Assembly: GCF_003945595.2 (NCBI RefSeq)
Contig: NW_024104998.1
Coordinates: 3,591,790 to 3,655,789 of the forward strand
Source: Pipra filicauda
Lineage: Eukaryota; Chordata; Aves; Passeriformes; Pipridae
Length of the DNA stretch: 64,000 nt
Direction of reading: 5' to 3'
The notes below the pieces were generated by a model. That model had not been told where the DNA came from. It saw only the letters and a list, made by a program, of their open reading frames with translations, and ran no database searches. Positions 14,103 through 27,244 of this stretch are shown one piece after another. The translations under genes and the position numbers were made by a program. Position 1 is the stretch's first letter. The number at the start of each line of letters is the position of its first letter.

Positions 14103-16895
14103 CCCCCAGAAACAACAGCACCGAATTGTATAGAAAACAAATTTATTTGTCTCAAAGGCATGCCAAAGGAAGACTCTACACTTATTTAGGTATTTTTATA
14201 CAAGAGATGCTTTCTTGTCTAAACTGCCTAAAACACTATTCCTCCACTAACATATATTCAATCTTCTTCTTGAAGCAGAACCCAATATATTTTTAGGCCT
14301 CTGAATAATAACAATAGGAGATTACAAATATATGGATCAGAAATGGAAGAACTCCCTCTTCTCTCTTTCCCTCCCCATGCTGGGGGGCAAGCTCACAACT
14401 CCCTCATAAGGGACACAAGAGCTAACCACCGGTTCCTACAGATAGGCTTAATTTTCATTAATTTTCATTACTTAATTTTGCATTAAGTACCCTTTTGTGT
14501 AGTGAGAATGAGAAAATGCTGGCAATCATTTTGCAGAAACACATCAGTGAAATTGTTGACATCTGAAGTTTTTTCTCAAGAGCCTTGTAACTACATTTAC
14601 CTCTACACATTCTCCTGTAAGTCTTACCACGGATTTTTACTTAAGTAGCATCCACATATACATTAATGCCATCTGCACATCAAAAATCTTACTGACTTAG
14701 AGGTTTTGAAAACCCTGAAGTTTTGACTAGATTTTCACACAAGCCACGGAGGATTCACTAGGGCACCAAGCCCAGTCCTTCAATAGACTGGTAAAGAAAC
14801 TGAAATAAAGACATGAAAATCTTTAAAAAAATTAACACACCACAAACATATGCTTCTAGCACTTTTTCTTTAATCAAAAATCTATCGTGTGCCATTATTA
14901 CACAATTCAAAAATATTTCCTTTAAATTTGTTACAGCACCAAGAAACTAATCTTCCTGTTGCTTAAACCAGCTTGTATGCTAGTTATTGTTTTAACTAAT
15001 GCTGACAGATGATTTAAACTGCTCCCTAAATACAAAATTTTCAAGGATAAGCAAAAGAAACTGCATAAGGAAAAAACAGTCTTTTACCAACTTCTTGATC
15101 CATTATATTGCTGAACAAAATTAGTTGTAGGATATTTTCCCAGCCAATATTAAATTTTAGATGCAGTTCAATTTGCGCAAACCACATTTAAAACTGCAGG
15201 GATCATAAAAGTACAAAAAGCAAGACCATTGAAATAGTGAACAAATGATTTTTCACATTTCACAAAATCCTGAAGGTCAGTTCAAGTCCTCAGGAAGACA
15301 AAACCTGTTATTTTTAATTATAGCATACAATTCCGTACATTAAAAACATATATATTTACTGTAAAGTTTAAAAGTAACAAAGAGGAGACTAAGGCATTCA
15401 TTGAAAAAAATTAAGACTTCATATCATAAATAATTTAGATACTCTAAAATAATCTAAATATAAAACTGCTGTCACTTAGTTTTAATTAACAGATAACCAA
15501 TTCATTTTTCTGCACAAACTTGCATAGCACATGGCTAATTACTACTCTGTGAAGAGTCTGGGAAAAAAGAAGGCATAAAAATCAAAATACCACTCAGTGC
15601 CTTTTTTTGGGGACAAACAAGTATAAATAAAAACATGCACTTTAACACACAGGCTACTAAACAGGAATATGACTGGGAAGTGAATCTGCACAGGAAACCC
15701 AGGATTAAGGCTGAAACTCTATTCTAATCCTTCTGTTCACAGAAGCAGCAGTCACCAGGCAGCATGTGGTCTGGGCACGCACCTGCAATACACAGGCAGG
15801 ATTTAAAAGTGCTTACAAAGAGATCAAGCTTTGCCTGAGAAAAGTTTCTTTTTGGCTTAGGAAGTAGAGTATCTGCCTTCTTCAAAAAACAAACAATAAC
15901 CACACACCATCAGCTTGTCAGTGATTTTGCCAGAATGATACCTGGACGTGACACATGCACAACTCACCATTTCTGGGAATTGACTTGACAGAGAGGAAAA
16001 ATCTCAAGAAAAGAGAAAAAACTCCCTCTTCTTGTGAACATACTAAACAGTTCAAGTCGACACAGTCATACCACAGCTGTGAACTTTGCATTACCTTTAT
16101 GTAAATTCCTGGATGAACCAATGAAGTCTATGCACTTGGTAAAGGTCTTCACAAACTGAAGAGTGGAGGAGGAATCCTTCAAACACAATGAATTCCCCTA
16201 ACAATTGAATAATAATATCATTTATCTGGTGCTTCAAAATGACTAGTAAAAGAACAAGGTTCATCTTTAAATTTCATTTCCTTTTGCTTCACACAATCTT
16301 TTCTGATACTTTGGTACTACAACATGGCATTAGGAGTTACAGTGGGAAACTTCCAGCTGGGCTTGGGACCTCAGAAATTCCCGCTCTTTTATCTGGGAGC
16401 TCTTCTGGTGCACCTGGGAGCTAAATGAACATCCAGAAGTCCACAGATCCATTTAGTTTCATGGAAAGACTAGGTCATTACTAAAAAGTGCATGGGGAGG
16501 GGTTTTCTAAATCCCGTGATTATAGGTTTAGCATAGAGTGCAATAAAAAGAGAACCACAGAGACCAATATACTTTCCAGTGCAGCAGCTTTGAGAAATCT
16601 CTGTTGTCCTCTGAAACCAAAACTACTGCTTTCAGTTCTAAGTCATTTTGTCATAAAAGTTTGAATTCCAAAGGAGTAAGAGACATTTTGCTTACATTTG
16701 GTACTGTTTCTCTTGAAGTTTAGTAGAACTGAATTTGGGGAGATATACACATAAACTGGGTGCATCTCTTACCCCACTAGTAGCCAAATACTGACAATAA
16801 CAAAACCACAATTTAACAATGGGAAGTGGAAATGTTTGCAGGCTATTTTCTGACCCTTCCCCTCAAGCATATATGACAAGCTGATTGCTATCTGG

Positions 16896-16912
16896 AGTGG
16901 TATAATACCACT
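16896..16912. repeat. Perfect 17-bp palindrome
   Basis: AGTGGTAT and ATACCACT flank a single A, giving perfect 8-bp arms. Roughly one such palindrome is expected by chance in 64 kb, so its significance is low. Confidence 0.9.
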
Positions 16913-17240
16913 TCATATTCTACCACTAGGTTTCTCTATTGCCTGAAGAGTCAGCTGCAGTCCAACAACAGTTATCACAGAGCAAGGGAGAACTTACTTA
17001 TTCCCATACACTATATGCATGTTTGCTAATTTAAAATGAAGGTACAGGATGATACCGCTAAGTATAAAAGGAATTTTAGGGTAATCATTATTATTTTAAA
17101 GCAGTCCGGCATCAGCTCCCATATTTGACTATGCAGAAACTGTCAGGCAAGTTAACAAGATCCTAAAAACTGGCACTCACTGAGCTGATAGTGAAAGATA
17201 CTTGGAGAAATAAAAGAGCATTTCAGCTTCCAAACTAAGA

Positions 17241-17277
17241 TATTTACATAATTAAGATATGCAAATAAGGATAAACA
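17241..17277. promoter_or_regulatory. Cluster of FOX, homeobox and POU-type motifs
   Basis: Within 37 bp lie TATTTAC (17,241-17,247, FOX type), TAATTA (17,249-17,254, homeobox core), the exact octamer ATGCAAAT (17,259-17,266, POU type) and ATAAACA (17,271-17,277, FOX type). The motifs are seen directly. A regulatory role such as an intronic enhancer is inference. AT-rich DNA produces some of these motifs by chance, but the exact octamer and the tight packing make it worth listing. Confidence 0.3.
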
Positions 17278-20200
17278 AGGGGAAAAAAATCTTAAAAAGC
17301 TCTGACTATATCTGCAACCATTTTCCTACATATAAAGCCACAGCCTTGATATCCAGCTTAGTAAGAGCAAAGGCTCAGATAGTTATTTTGTATCTGCTAA
17401 TTTCTGAATATTATTACATCATGCTGTTACTGACAATCAAGTACTAATACTAATGGTTATTTAAAAGTTCATGGTAATTATAAAACTTATCCTTTTAAAC
17501 AGTTTACTGTATTAAATACTAAACAGCTTTATCCTGCATAAAAATCAAGCCAAAATACAACAGAGCCTCTTCACTGTAATTCTCAGTTTTCTATTGAAAA
17601 GCAAACTCATTATGTTCTATAAAGAGAATAAAGTCTCGAAAAGAAGACTAAATTTGTTCTTTCTCAAAGGCAGGCTCTGAAGAGATTGCATAAAAAGATT
17701 TTATTCTTGGCTCAAACAGGAACATTTGGGAATCACTGCTTTTGAGCAAGGACTCGCCCTTTTAAAGGCAGGAGAATTTATTTGGAAAAGCAGTGTGAAA
17801 TTTCAAGGAAAAAAAAAGCACATGTATTTTGCACTTCCCAGCCTTTGGTACTTTTCCAATTAAGACAAAAATCTCAAAATAACCTCTTCCCCATATAACC
17901 ACTTTCTCATAGATGTTGCCAAGTTATCTTACACCACCAGCAAGAACTTCTACGAGAAAGTAACTATTTCCAGACAATGCAACTCAGAGGATTGACAGTA
18001 AGATAAGAGCATTGAGATATTTCAGGGAAGAACTCGGGAGAAGGGCCTGGGGAATGCATTTCACTGGGTGCCCACCTCATTCTGCCTTGTCGCTAGCCTT
18101 CAGAACATACGCGGGAGCAATGCTGTACCTCAGGACTCGCGGACAACCTTTCCAAGCACAGGGCAAGACATGAATTTGAGCCCAGCCCTCCCACTAAGGA
18201 CTACGTTCCTACCATAGCTAACGGTCCTCAGAGGAGCAACACTTCTCCTTTGGATGCAGAACATGTACTGTAACTGTTTCCCCAGGTTCAGTTCAAACCA
18301 GCTGCAGAAAGGGAAAGCTCATCTAGAAGATTAGATCAGGTCCCTACAGAAACATTTAGGATTTTTAAGCAAAGAATATTATTTGTGTGTGTACACATGT
18401 GGACACCATCATGTTACAGAAAAAAATACCAAAGGATAGAGAGGAAGATTCAGCCTTTTGTCTCCAAGATGACTCAAGATTACCTGCAGACACTGTTGAG
18501 GAATGCTGCAGATCCCACAGTCAGTGGTGATAATCATAAACCAGAGCTCCTCTGTCAACTCCTTTTCCCCATCTCATGCGTGCACGTTTTCCTGGGAACA
18601 CTGTTTTGCATATTCTGATAGTGTTTTATATGAAGGAACTGCTATTTCTCTCTACTGAAAATGCAAAACCTTGACTATGACCTACGAGTGCACTGCACAG
18701 TTGGACTCCGGGCACATCAACCCTTGAAGTGAGCTGTGGTTCTCCTATCAAGTACCCCTCACAGAACCAGAGGTAGGGGACACCAATGGATTCAGGAGGG
18801 ATGGCTACGTAGATCCTATGGTCCAACTCAGAGGCCAGCCATGCCCCATTTCCAGGGGAGAGGCAGGCCAGGCCGTGTACTGTGGGCTACTGCAAGAAGC
18901 CTGAACTTGGGGCACAGCAGGGACATTCTGTGCTTTCCAGGGGCTGCCTCTTTTCAAGAATATTGGGGAGCATGGCCATGAGGTGCACCCTACTGCCAGG
19001 ACAAGTCCAACACATGCAGCCTGCCTTTAAGACGGAATGGAAGGCTGAGGAAAGACTCTGCCCCAAGCAGGTTCTTGGGCTCCACCCTACTGCAGGTGTG
19101 TCTCCACAAGCTGCACTTACAGTAAGGATGGGGGAAAAACAGCATCAGATGAAGGGTATTTTCACAGTTGCCCTCCTTTCACAAGTATCAGTCTCCAGAT
19201 ACAATTACTGTACCAGGCACCAGCTCATCTGTTCTTTTCCCTTTTTATTTAAATACCCACATGCTGGCATGTACATAGAAGTAAATTAAGGCACTTTTAT
19301 TATATAAGTCAAGTCCTGACCTGTTCATCTACATACATTAGTATAAAGGTAAAAAGTACTACAGACATCAAAAATTAAGAATTTAATGGTTAGCTCAAAT
19401 ACACATCCTAGAGATTGTTAGAAGGGGGAAAAAATGTAACTGAAAAGAATTTAAGACAACAGAAAAGTAACAACAGAGACAGTAAGGCGTTACTTAATTT
19501 GAATTTTTTCCCCGAAGAATATTTTCCCTTGTGAATAGTTAGATATATTTTATAAGCAGACAACATAATAAACCAGACATCTTAATTTTATGTCGCTTTA
19601 CATTTTGTACTTATTCAAGCTGAAGACCAACTATATAAATAAAGATAATTTAGATGCTTAGAAATGTGTTTTTAAATATTCTGAAAAAGTTGTAGAATAC
19701 AGCCCTTTTCATGAAGAACAAATCCCTTTTCTTCCCAAGTCGGAAAAGAATTGGTTAAAACCAAAACCATCACGTAATTGAGAACAATTAAGCAGGTATG
19801 TACTGTAATTTCCCACCAGGGAAAAGAAGTTCTCCTATACTTTAAACTGCCAAAGGCGGTGAAGCTGTGATCAGAGACATCATTATATTTAAAAAAAAAA
19901 AAAAAGAGACACTGGACAGTAACCCAGTGGCACACTCCCTTCTTTCTCAGGAGCCTTCAGAGGCACAAAGCACAGCAGCCACAACTAACCCAGCCATACT
20001 CTAGCACTGTAATTCCCTCCTCCATATCCAGCCTCTGCCTCTTCCTTATCTTTGGAGAACACTTACTAGAGGTGTCAGTGAAGTTTAGAGAGTGGTGACC
20101 ACAGAGTTTCTGACATTCTCATTTACACTTTTATTAATTGTTATGCCAATGAGCTAGTTGATCATGGATAAAAATTATAAGAGCTGTTTGACTTGGTGAA

Positions 20201-23200
20201 CAAGATAAACAGAACTGAAGTGAGGTATATTTCATTGTCAGAGACCACGATCTTCGCAAGTATGAAAAAGTGAGTTCTGACATTGACTTCAGAAAAATCC
20301 CAGCCTAGGAATATCTGTGCAGCAGTGTGTAACTCTGCAAAACAACTTCAAAGAAAGAAAAAAAAAAAACCAACAGTGTCCATGCGACTGTTCTACAGAA
20401 GAACAAGAGGCTATTTTCTCCACTCCAACATATCAGTTATTCTCAGAACACTTTAAGTGGATTTTAGAAGTTTGGTGTTCTATATATTGCCTAAAAAGAA
20501 GGGAAAGTATTAAGGAAACAACGGGAAATCCACTGTTGCAGCTCCAGAAATGCAACACAAAAAGGACTAAGTGCAGAACTATTTTATTGCTCCTTTCAGC
20601 ACAGTATATTATGGTACCAAATTACACTTCATTGTAGAAGGACTTCATGGGGATTGACAGCATTCTTCATCTAGTTCAATGTCAAAAACAGCTGATTTAA
20701 TTTGCACAATTTAATTCACAATTTGCACTAAGTTGAATGAAATATTCCATGAAAGCAAATCACGCTGATTAAGGAACAGGTTTTGTTTCTCATTAGAAAT
20801 TCAGCTTTAAATTAGTGGAAGTTCTAGGCATGGGAAAGACGTAGGAGAAAGACTGGAACCTCACAGCAGTAAGCTTTGCATTAGACAGTATCTGCACCAC
20901 AACTGCCATTATACAAGCTGCCTCCTTGCCTTCCTGTCCTACTCATACTGCAATTCCTGCAGCATTAAACTGCAGTAACAGCTGACATGCCACAGGCCTG
21001 CAGTGCTGCAATACCAACCACATCCACTGCAAGGGCTTTTCAGATATCAGTCTTTATTCTTCCAGTCTCCACGTTGTCCCCCCTCAGCTGCAGCACCTAC
21101 AGAAAACAGTGTTCTTGGAGAAAACTTTTTGGCCCCACAGCAGAATGGGAACGAAGAGTACTGCGAGTGTACATGGGTCTATAGGGTGGGCAGCTCTGCT
21201 TCTCCACAGCTCCGCTGATCCCCTCTGACTAAAATATATACTATCACCCTGCTATTCAGCAGTAAAGCAAGCCTACTGTATTAGCAGCATTTGATTAGCA
21301 TTGACCGTAATGACAGCGCACGAGGCAAATACTCCTCTCTACTCTCTGGCTCAGCAGTGCAGCCCACACAGTGCAGTAAAATATACATAGGAGGTGGAGT
21401 GCGAGGATCTGATTTCATAGTGGGGCAGGGCACCTTATAAAAAAAAAAAAATCTTTTCAGTAACAGTCATCCAGAAGTAATATGGAAATCAAATTAGTTG
21501 ATTACAACAATCTAAACAGCATCATTTGATACCTTCATAGCAGTTCTTGGATAATGAAAGTTTAGAAGGAGAAATCCTATCTTTTATTAAGCTCAGCATA
21601 GCTGGGGGACAGGGCCTCTCCCTATAGCTTTTGCCTACTCCATTTTAGGCCAAGTAATGAAAACATTAATGCCGCTTAGCCAGCAAAGCACAAGTTAATT
21701 CAGCTTCTATCTCCCCAAAGCCTATAATTCTCTGGTCTAGTCTTCCTGAAGAGCACTTAAAAATGTTTCAAATATAAGGTGAATGTGCATCTAATCATCT
21801 CTGCACATGCCTGTTTATGAGTGGTATGGATGCTACTCCAGAAGGCTTTTCAGAGTGCCCAGTTCTCTTCCCAGGCACTGGAAGGACAAGAAGGTGTACC
21901 TACAAGGTTAGGATATTAAAAAGTAAGTCCAGGAAACAACATGCAGGTTTCACCATCACATTATGGACAAGCCAGTCACAAAGACACAGCTGTTTCATGG
22001 CTGCACACTATCAAAATTACCTTGATTGCAAAGGTTCCACACATACTGGCAATGCAGGGCACCAACAGAGGGAATGTCAGGCAAAGTTCAAGAGCTGCCC
22101 AAGATGTGAGGTGCCACGGGATCCCAGAGAGGCCACCATATTCCAAATTCTCCATAAAATGCTTACAAGGATGTCCTCTAGGACAGTCCTATATCATTCT
22201 TTTAGTCCAGCGTCTGATTTCCTACTCTACAGAGCCCTTACCTCCTGGTGTTAAGGGAGGCCTCCTTATTTTTTCATTCACATTCAGCATTTACTCAAAA
22301 TTCTCCTTCATCCTTGATCCCTTCAGCCTGTATAATAATACAGGTGATTGAGAACAGTAGGCCACTGACTCGATTTTGCATTTTTATTACATTTGGGAGA
22401 AAGTCAGCTGCAATAATCTTGTTCTAGCTCATCAGCACTCCTGTTTTTTGGTACAGTTTCTGGATAAAGCCCATGCAAACAAATTAGCAGGGTGGTATTT
22501 CATGTAATTTTTTGTATTTCTGGTTCAGCCTCTCATTTAAGTCATGTTTCCTGTCAGTTGCCAGGTTCCTAGACCAGGAGAGGGTTATTCACACATCTGC
22601 CTAGCATACCAGGATGGATGGCTTTACAACTGGAGCCACAGTAGCAGAACAGCACAAAGATGTGAAACCAAGACACTTTTAGGGATATATGGTAACAAAA
22701 AAGAAAACAAAATCAGAAAGGCCAAAGAGCATTTGATTCACCTCTCAAAGCTGCGAAATATCCCATTTAAAATTCTTGAAGCTTCAAGAAAGGTATGCAG
22801 CAAATTTTTGCCCTGAATGCTACCAATTCTACATTTGCAGAGTGAAAACCGTATGTCTATTTGTGTGCATTTCTGCAATTGCACTTTTCATTCATTAAGA
22901 TGAGAAATTGCTTCTTTTATGCAATCTGCTACTATTCAGATAGCAAAACAAAGTAATGTCTGGTAGCAGACTTGCTGTTTTTGGCTTTAGGAGGGTGTTT
23001 TTTTTTTTTCTCTCTCTTCCTGTGAGAGGAAAGCTTTTCCCAAAGGATTCAAGCAATTTCATAAAACAAATGTAAAAACAAAGACACTTTTGTTTGAGGA
23101 CTGAAGGTTTTGTTTTGTTTTAAGGGGGATTGAGAGGGAAGGAAGAGAGAAATGACACTGATCATCTTTCAATTAAACAGGAAAAAAAGGTTATCTCTTT

Positions 23201-23500
23201 CCTAAAAGAGAAACTTTATAATAGCACAAACTTGCTATAATAAACAGGCCATCAAAAAAATCTTGATTTTTTTTTTCTAAATACTTTGTTTATTACCATC
23301 ACAAGGGAATACCTGAAATGACTACAGCAAAGATCAGAGGAAAACAACATTTTCTCTCCAAATTCAAGAGATAACACTGTGCATTCTTATACACTGTGCT
23401 TCATTAGAGTCTTCCTCACAGTCTATCAAACAGAAAGAAAGGGGGGCTAGGGGAAAAGACCTGAAATGTGTGGTTTAAAATACACAAAGATTTGGGAGAT
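17278..23500. other. Non-coding DNA, nothing recognised
   Basis: No gene, RNA or repeat family recognised. The block at about 18.7-19.2 kb is richer in GC and contains overlapping plus-strand frames (for example 18,882-19,289), but these have no known domain and no convincing splice borders. Short poly-A runs lie near 19.89, 20.36 and 21.44 kb. The frames around 21.8-22.35 kb are likewise unrecognised. Confidence 0.45.
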
Positions 23501-24100
23501 TCACCTCAGCTATAAGCATCATTTCATTTGCATGAAATAGGACACAGTACTACAATGGGCATAAACCTCAAACTTGTACAGCAAACAGTACAAGCTGCAG
23601 ACAGCACAGTAACAGTAAATACAGACAAAATTCGTTGAAACATCTGAAATCCTTTAGCAAAGCATTTATGGAGGTCTTGCAGGAAATCTCAGCGAGCAGA
23701 CCTTCACATCCGCAAATATTCCACAACCATTTGTACAAACACATTGCAGAAATCTCACGCTGTGGAACTGGGATTCTAGTTTCTGATTAGCAGATACTAA
23801 TTAATGAAAATAACTGACTTATCGGTAAGTCCCTACATATTGTATCACGTTTTATTACATAGAGAGAAGATCAACAGCCGCAAGTGATCTTCAGCGACAG
23901 AATAACGTCTATTCAAATAGAGCAAAAGCTACCCATGAAATCCCATTCACATTGCCTACCATTTGAGTTCATTCAGGACTGACACTCACTTGCAATTATT
24001 CAACACCCAGAACTAACACACTGGGAGAACTCAACAGCAATATAATTCAGTAATATTGCGGCTCAGAAAGGCAAAACAACAGATAAGAATCTTGCAATTA
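23501..24100. promoter_or_regulatory. Motif-rich block, possible conserved non-coding element
   Basis: It contains the reverse octamer ATTTGCAT (23,526-23,533) inside a palindrome with arms ATTTCAT and ATGAAAT around TTGC (23,521-23,538), and a CTAATTAATGAAAATA block further on. It is unusually balanced in composition and free of simple repeats. That this is a conserved enhancer is inference; conservation cannot be judged from one sequence. Confidence 0.2.
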
Positions 24101-24370
24101 AATACAACATGCACGTGAAATCTATCACATTACCTACTTGTACTTACATGAGTAATTTAAAAATGTTAGTAATAAATCTGAATTGTTCAAAATGTAGTCT
24201 TGAAGTACATGATTGCATGAGCAGTGACAAGATATGCTTAAGTTACAGATTTAAAAAAATGGTCTAAAACCACTGGAGGTAGACAAGAAGAGAAATAACA
24301 GTCTGTCAAACAGATCACAGCAATATGAATTTTTATATACATGAAATAAATTACAAATAAAATGTATGTT

Positions 24371-24385
24371 ATCATCATCATCATC
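24371..24385. repeat. (ATC)5 microsatellite
   Basis: Five ATC units in a row. Short simple repeat. Confidence 0.9.
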
Positions 24386-26119
24386 TCAAAAGTGCTCTAC
24401 CCAACCATTACTTAAATGATTCTCCTCCATCCTAATTTAAACTACATATATCTATATATGCACGCACACATACAGGAAACAGTTTAGTTTCTCATGGCCA
24501 CCTGATCTCCCGGGTAGTAGCACACACAGATTAACCTGTCAAATAAAGAAAGACAACATACAAAGGTCATTACAAATCCAAAGGTCTGGGTCCACTCATG
24601 AATTTGGGTAGTTACTTAAAATAGACTTGTTTAATACTGTGTAGAGGTACTGGATGAAGAAGATGACTGATACCAATGATCCCTTCACAACAGAAGTGCT
24701 CCTATTTGCACAAAAAAAACACCATGTGGAAATCTGAAAGTTAAACACTGCAAGGCTGTAGAATTTTCTTTACCCATTCTTCGACCTGCAACTCTTCTTT
24801 TTCTTCCTTTTGTTTTTGAACTGTGAAAGACACCATGTAATTTACAGATACATCTAAAAAGTTCTCCAGAACCTTTATTCTAAGGTTCTGCTTGGCTTTT
24901 CTAAACAGTGCAACCCAAGCAGTTAATAGATAACCCACTGTTACATCACAGAGATTAATAAAACATGAGGTTTCCATTTTATTTGGATACAAGTTAATGT
25001 GCATACTAAATTCATACGTAATACCGAGTTCATGTGCAACACATAAGCTTTTCTGCTTCATTCTCCTCTTTAACATTTTGTTCATTCACAGTCTTTCCAT
25101 ACTTCTTGCTTTCTCAATCACATTGCCTCTATTGTACCCTTTCACATGTGCACGTTTAAGGTTTTACCTCCATCTCTTATACCACTTGCTCCTTGCTCCA
25201 ATCCATTTCTTTGCTTCCCAGTCTGATCATGCTCATCACAAACAGTTCCTTGAACTATTAACAAGAAGGATATTCCTTTCCAGTTCCTTGAGGTGCAGAC
25301 AATACTGGATTCTACTGTTATCTTCCCTGTCCAATAAAGTCTTAAACATTTCCTCCCATTCCTTAATGCAGACTTTTCCAAGACCTCAAATTGTAATACG
25401 AAATTATTTGAGTGATTTTGTTTTTAAAGAACACAGCAAAGCATCAGAAGACAAGTGCTCCACTCTCTGATTTGCTAGACTGTTTGAATTTAGGTTTAAT
25501 CTCTCCCTTGTAAATATGAAATAACTTTTCCACCTCATCCATTAATATCTGGAACTTGAAGGCTGTCAAGTGTAAGATGTTATACAAATGCAAAGCATAG
25601 GCCTAGTCTCATCTTTTTTAATGATACACCCAACACTCGTATAAAAGAGCAATAGGAGTACGTGAAAAATCACAGTAAGTGAATAGCCTAATAATGCATG
25701 CTAAAAGCTACCAGGACAATAAATTCAATTTTCCCTGGGATTGTTAAATTATTCTTCTGATGGCTCAACACAATCTCTTCACAATTACTTCCTATGTAGG
25801 ATCCTGACACATTGAGCTCATTACACAGCTCCTCTTTAAAAAAAAAAAAAACACACATGCATTTAAAGCAAACACCTAAAATTCAATAGTTCAGATTTTA
25901 ATAAACTATGCTGCAAAGGAGTTTACAACTGGATTATTTCTAAGGAAGTAAGACACCTGCCTTATAAATTTGAAATAAACAGACATAAAGCAGTATCAAG
26001 ACACTGATCTTTCTTTGCTGTACAAACACACTCAAAGCACCTTATTTTTTTCAATGGTTCTTCTCAAAATACATCCATACAGATATCATATATTCTTCTT
26101 TCTTTTTGAAGAGTCATCT
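24386..26119. other. Non-coding DNA with two opposed medium-length frames
   Basis: Two ATG-started frames overlap only at their starts: minus 25,085-24,741 (114 codons) and plus 24,997-25,470 (157 codons). Neither matches a family I know. The plus frame is rich in Leu, Phe, Ser and His, as expected from a pyrimidine-rich strand. Under a simple chance model, one frame of about 157 codons is roughly expected per 64 kb in six frames. I treat both as chance, or as remains of an unrecognised old repeat. Confidence 0.4.
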
Positions 26120-26139
26120 TGAAACTTCTAGAAGTTTCA
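26120..26139. promoter_or_regulatory. Perfect palindrome with a four-unit heat-shock-element pattern
   Basis: The 20-bp sequence TGAAACTTCTAGAAGTTTCA is its own reverse complement. It also reads GAA-AC-TTC-TA-GAA-GT-TTC, four alternating nGAAn units with exact 2-base spacing (GAA 26,121-26,123; TTC 26,126-26,128; GAA 26,131-26,133; TTC 26,136-26,138). Two or more such inverted units define the known heat-shock element bound by trimeric HSF; three to four perfect units is a strong site. It lies about 5.6 kb inside the putative minus-strand transcript, downstream of the CpG-island promoter. Function is inference; the pattern is exact. Confidence 0.45.
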
Positions 26140-27244
26140 CTGGGCATACAAAGATCTGCTACAGGAGAATTTATAAATAGTCTCTGATGCTGTAGCAAAG
26201 GTCAAACTAAGCCAACATGGCGTAGCCTTCAAACCACATATGGCATCTCTACACTTTCTGTGGGGCACATGACTTTGCTGTGTACCAGTCACATCTTCAA
26301 GAGCAATGCTTGAGAAAGTGTCTCAACTGGAGCAGCTCATACTTCAATTTCTTCCCAACAGTTAGGTTGTGTTGGCCTTTGTATAGCTCAGCCCCAGCAC
26401 CTGGGTCAGGTACTCACCTGCAAAATGAAGCCACAGAGAAGCACACACACTTCCAGCTGGGAGCCCCCACCTCGGGTGTTCAACAGCCCTGCACTTCCTC
26501 TACTGAACAAGGCTCTGCCCAAGTCCCCCCTGCAGGAAACGCCTCCCTACTCCTACTCCCAGGAGCACAGTCCTCAACAAGAGGATGCAGCCGGTGCCAT
26601 GAAACACTCCTAAGACCAGGGAGCATGAAATCAGACAGAGGATAAATACGAGCACACACTCAACAGGAGAGCTCAATCCTTTTATTTATTTATAGGTTCA
26701 AGTCAGCCAACCTGACCCCCAGCCTGCACATCCATTTATGCATTTTCTGTCCCACACATATTAATTTGTGGTCATCTTTAATATTTTATGAGTTAAGTTT
26801 GATTCTACTCCATTATACACTAAAAGGAGAAGAAAAAGCAGCAGCTACTAATGTCATAGATGAGTGTTTTCACTTGTTATAAATTCCATTCACCATGAAG
26901 TGACTGGACAACACACACTTCCCAAAAACAAGTGCTTCTGCTCATCGCACTTCCTTTACTGAAGTGATTTCTATTTCTTTTGATTACATGTGAACACCAA
27001 AGCATAAAATATGGTAGCTTCAGTAACTTGAACTGCTCAATTCATTAACAGTCACATGCAAACTTCAACACTTAGCTGGTACTTAGGAGACCTACAGCTA
27101 GCAGTGCATCTAAAATCTGACAGTTAGGAAATTCCTTTTGAATTCCTCATGTACATTATTCTAACATTCATTCAGCAAGCCATCACATCATCCTTCTGTA
27201 CATCAAGTTTTTAATCCAAAATCACAGAACAAACCTTCAGTTTA
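26140..27244. other. Non-coding DNA
   Basis: Nothing recognised apart from overlapping short plus-strand frames at 26,280-26,645 in a locally GC-richer patch, without known domains. Confidence 0.45.

Larger units (their letters stand above)
12828..17235. other. AT-rich non-coding DNA with small simple repeats
   Basis: No gene seen. It contains a CAAA-type simple repeat at 14,071-14,102, a perfect tandem pair of the 10-mer ATTTTCATTA at 14,451-14,470, and a 17-bp palindrome at 16,896-16,912 (separate entry). The remainder is unique AT-rich sequence. Confidence 0.5.
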
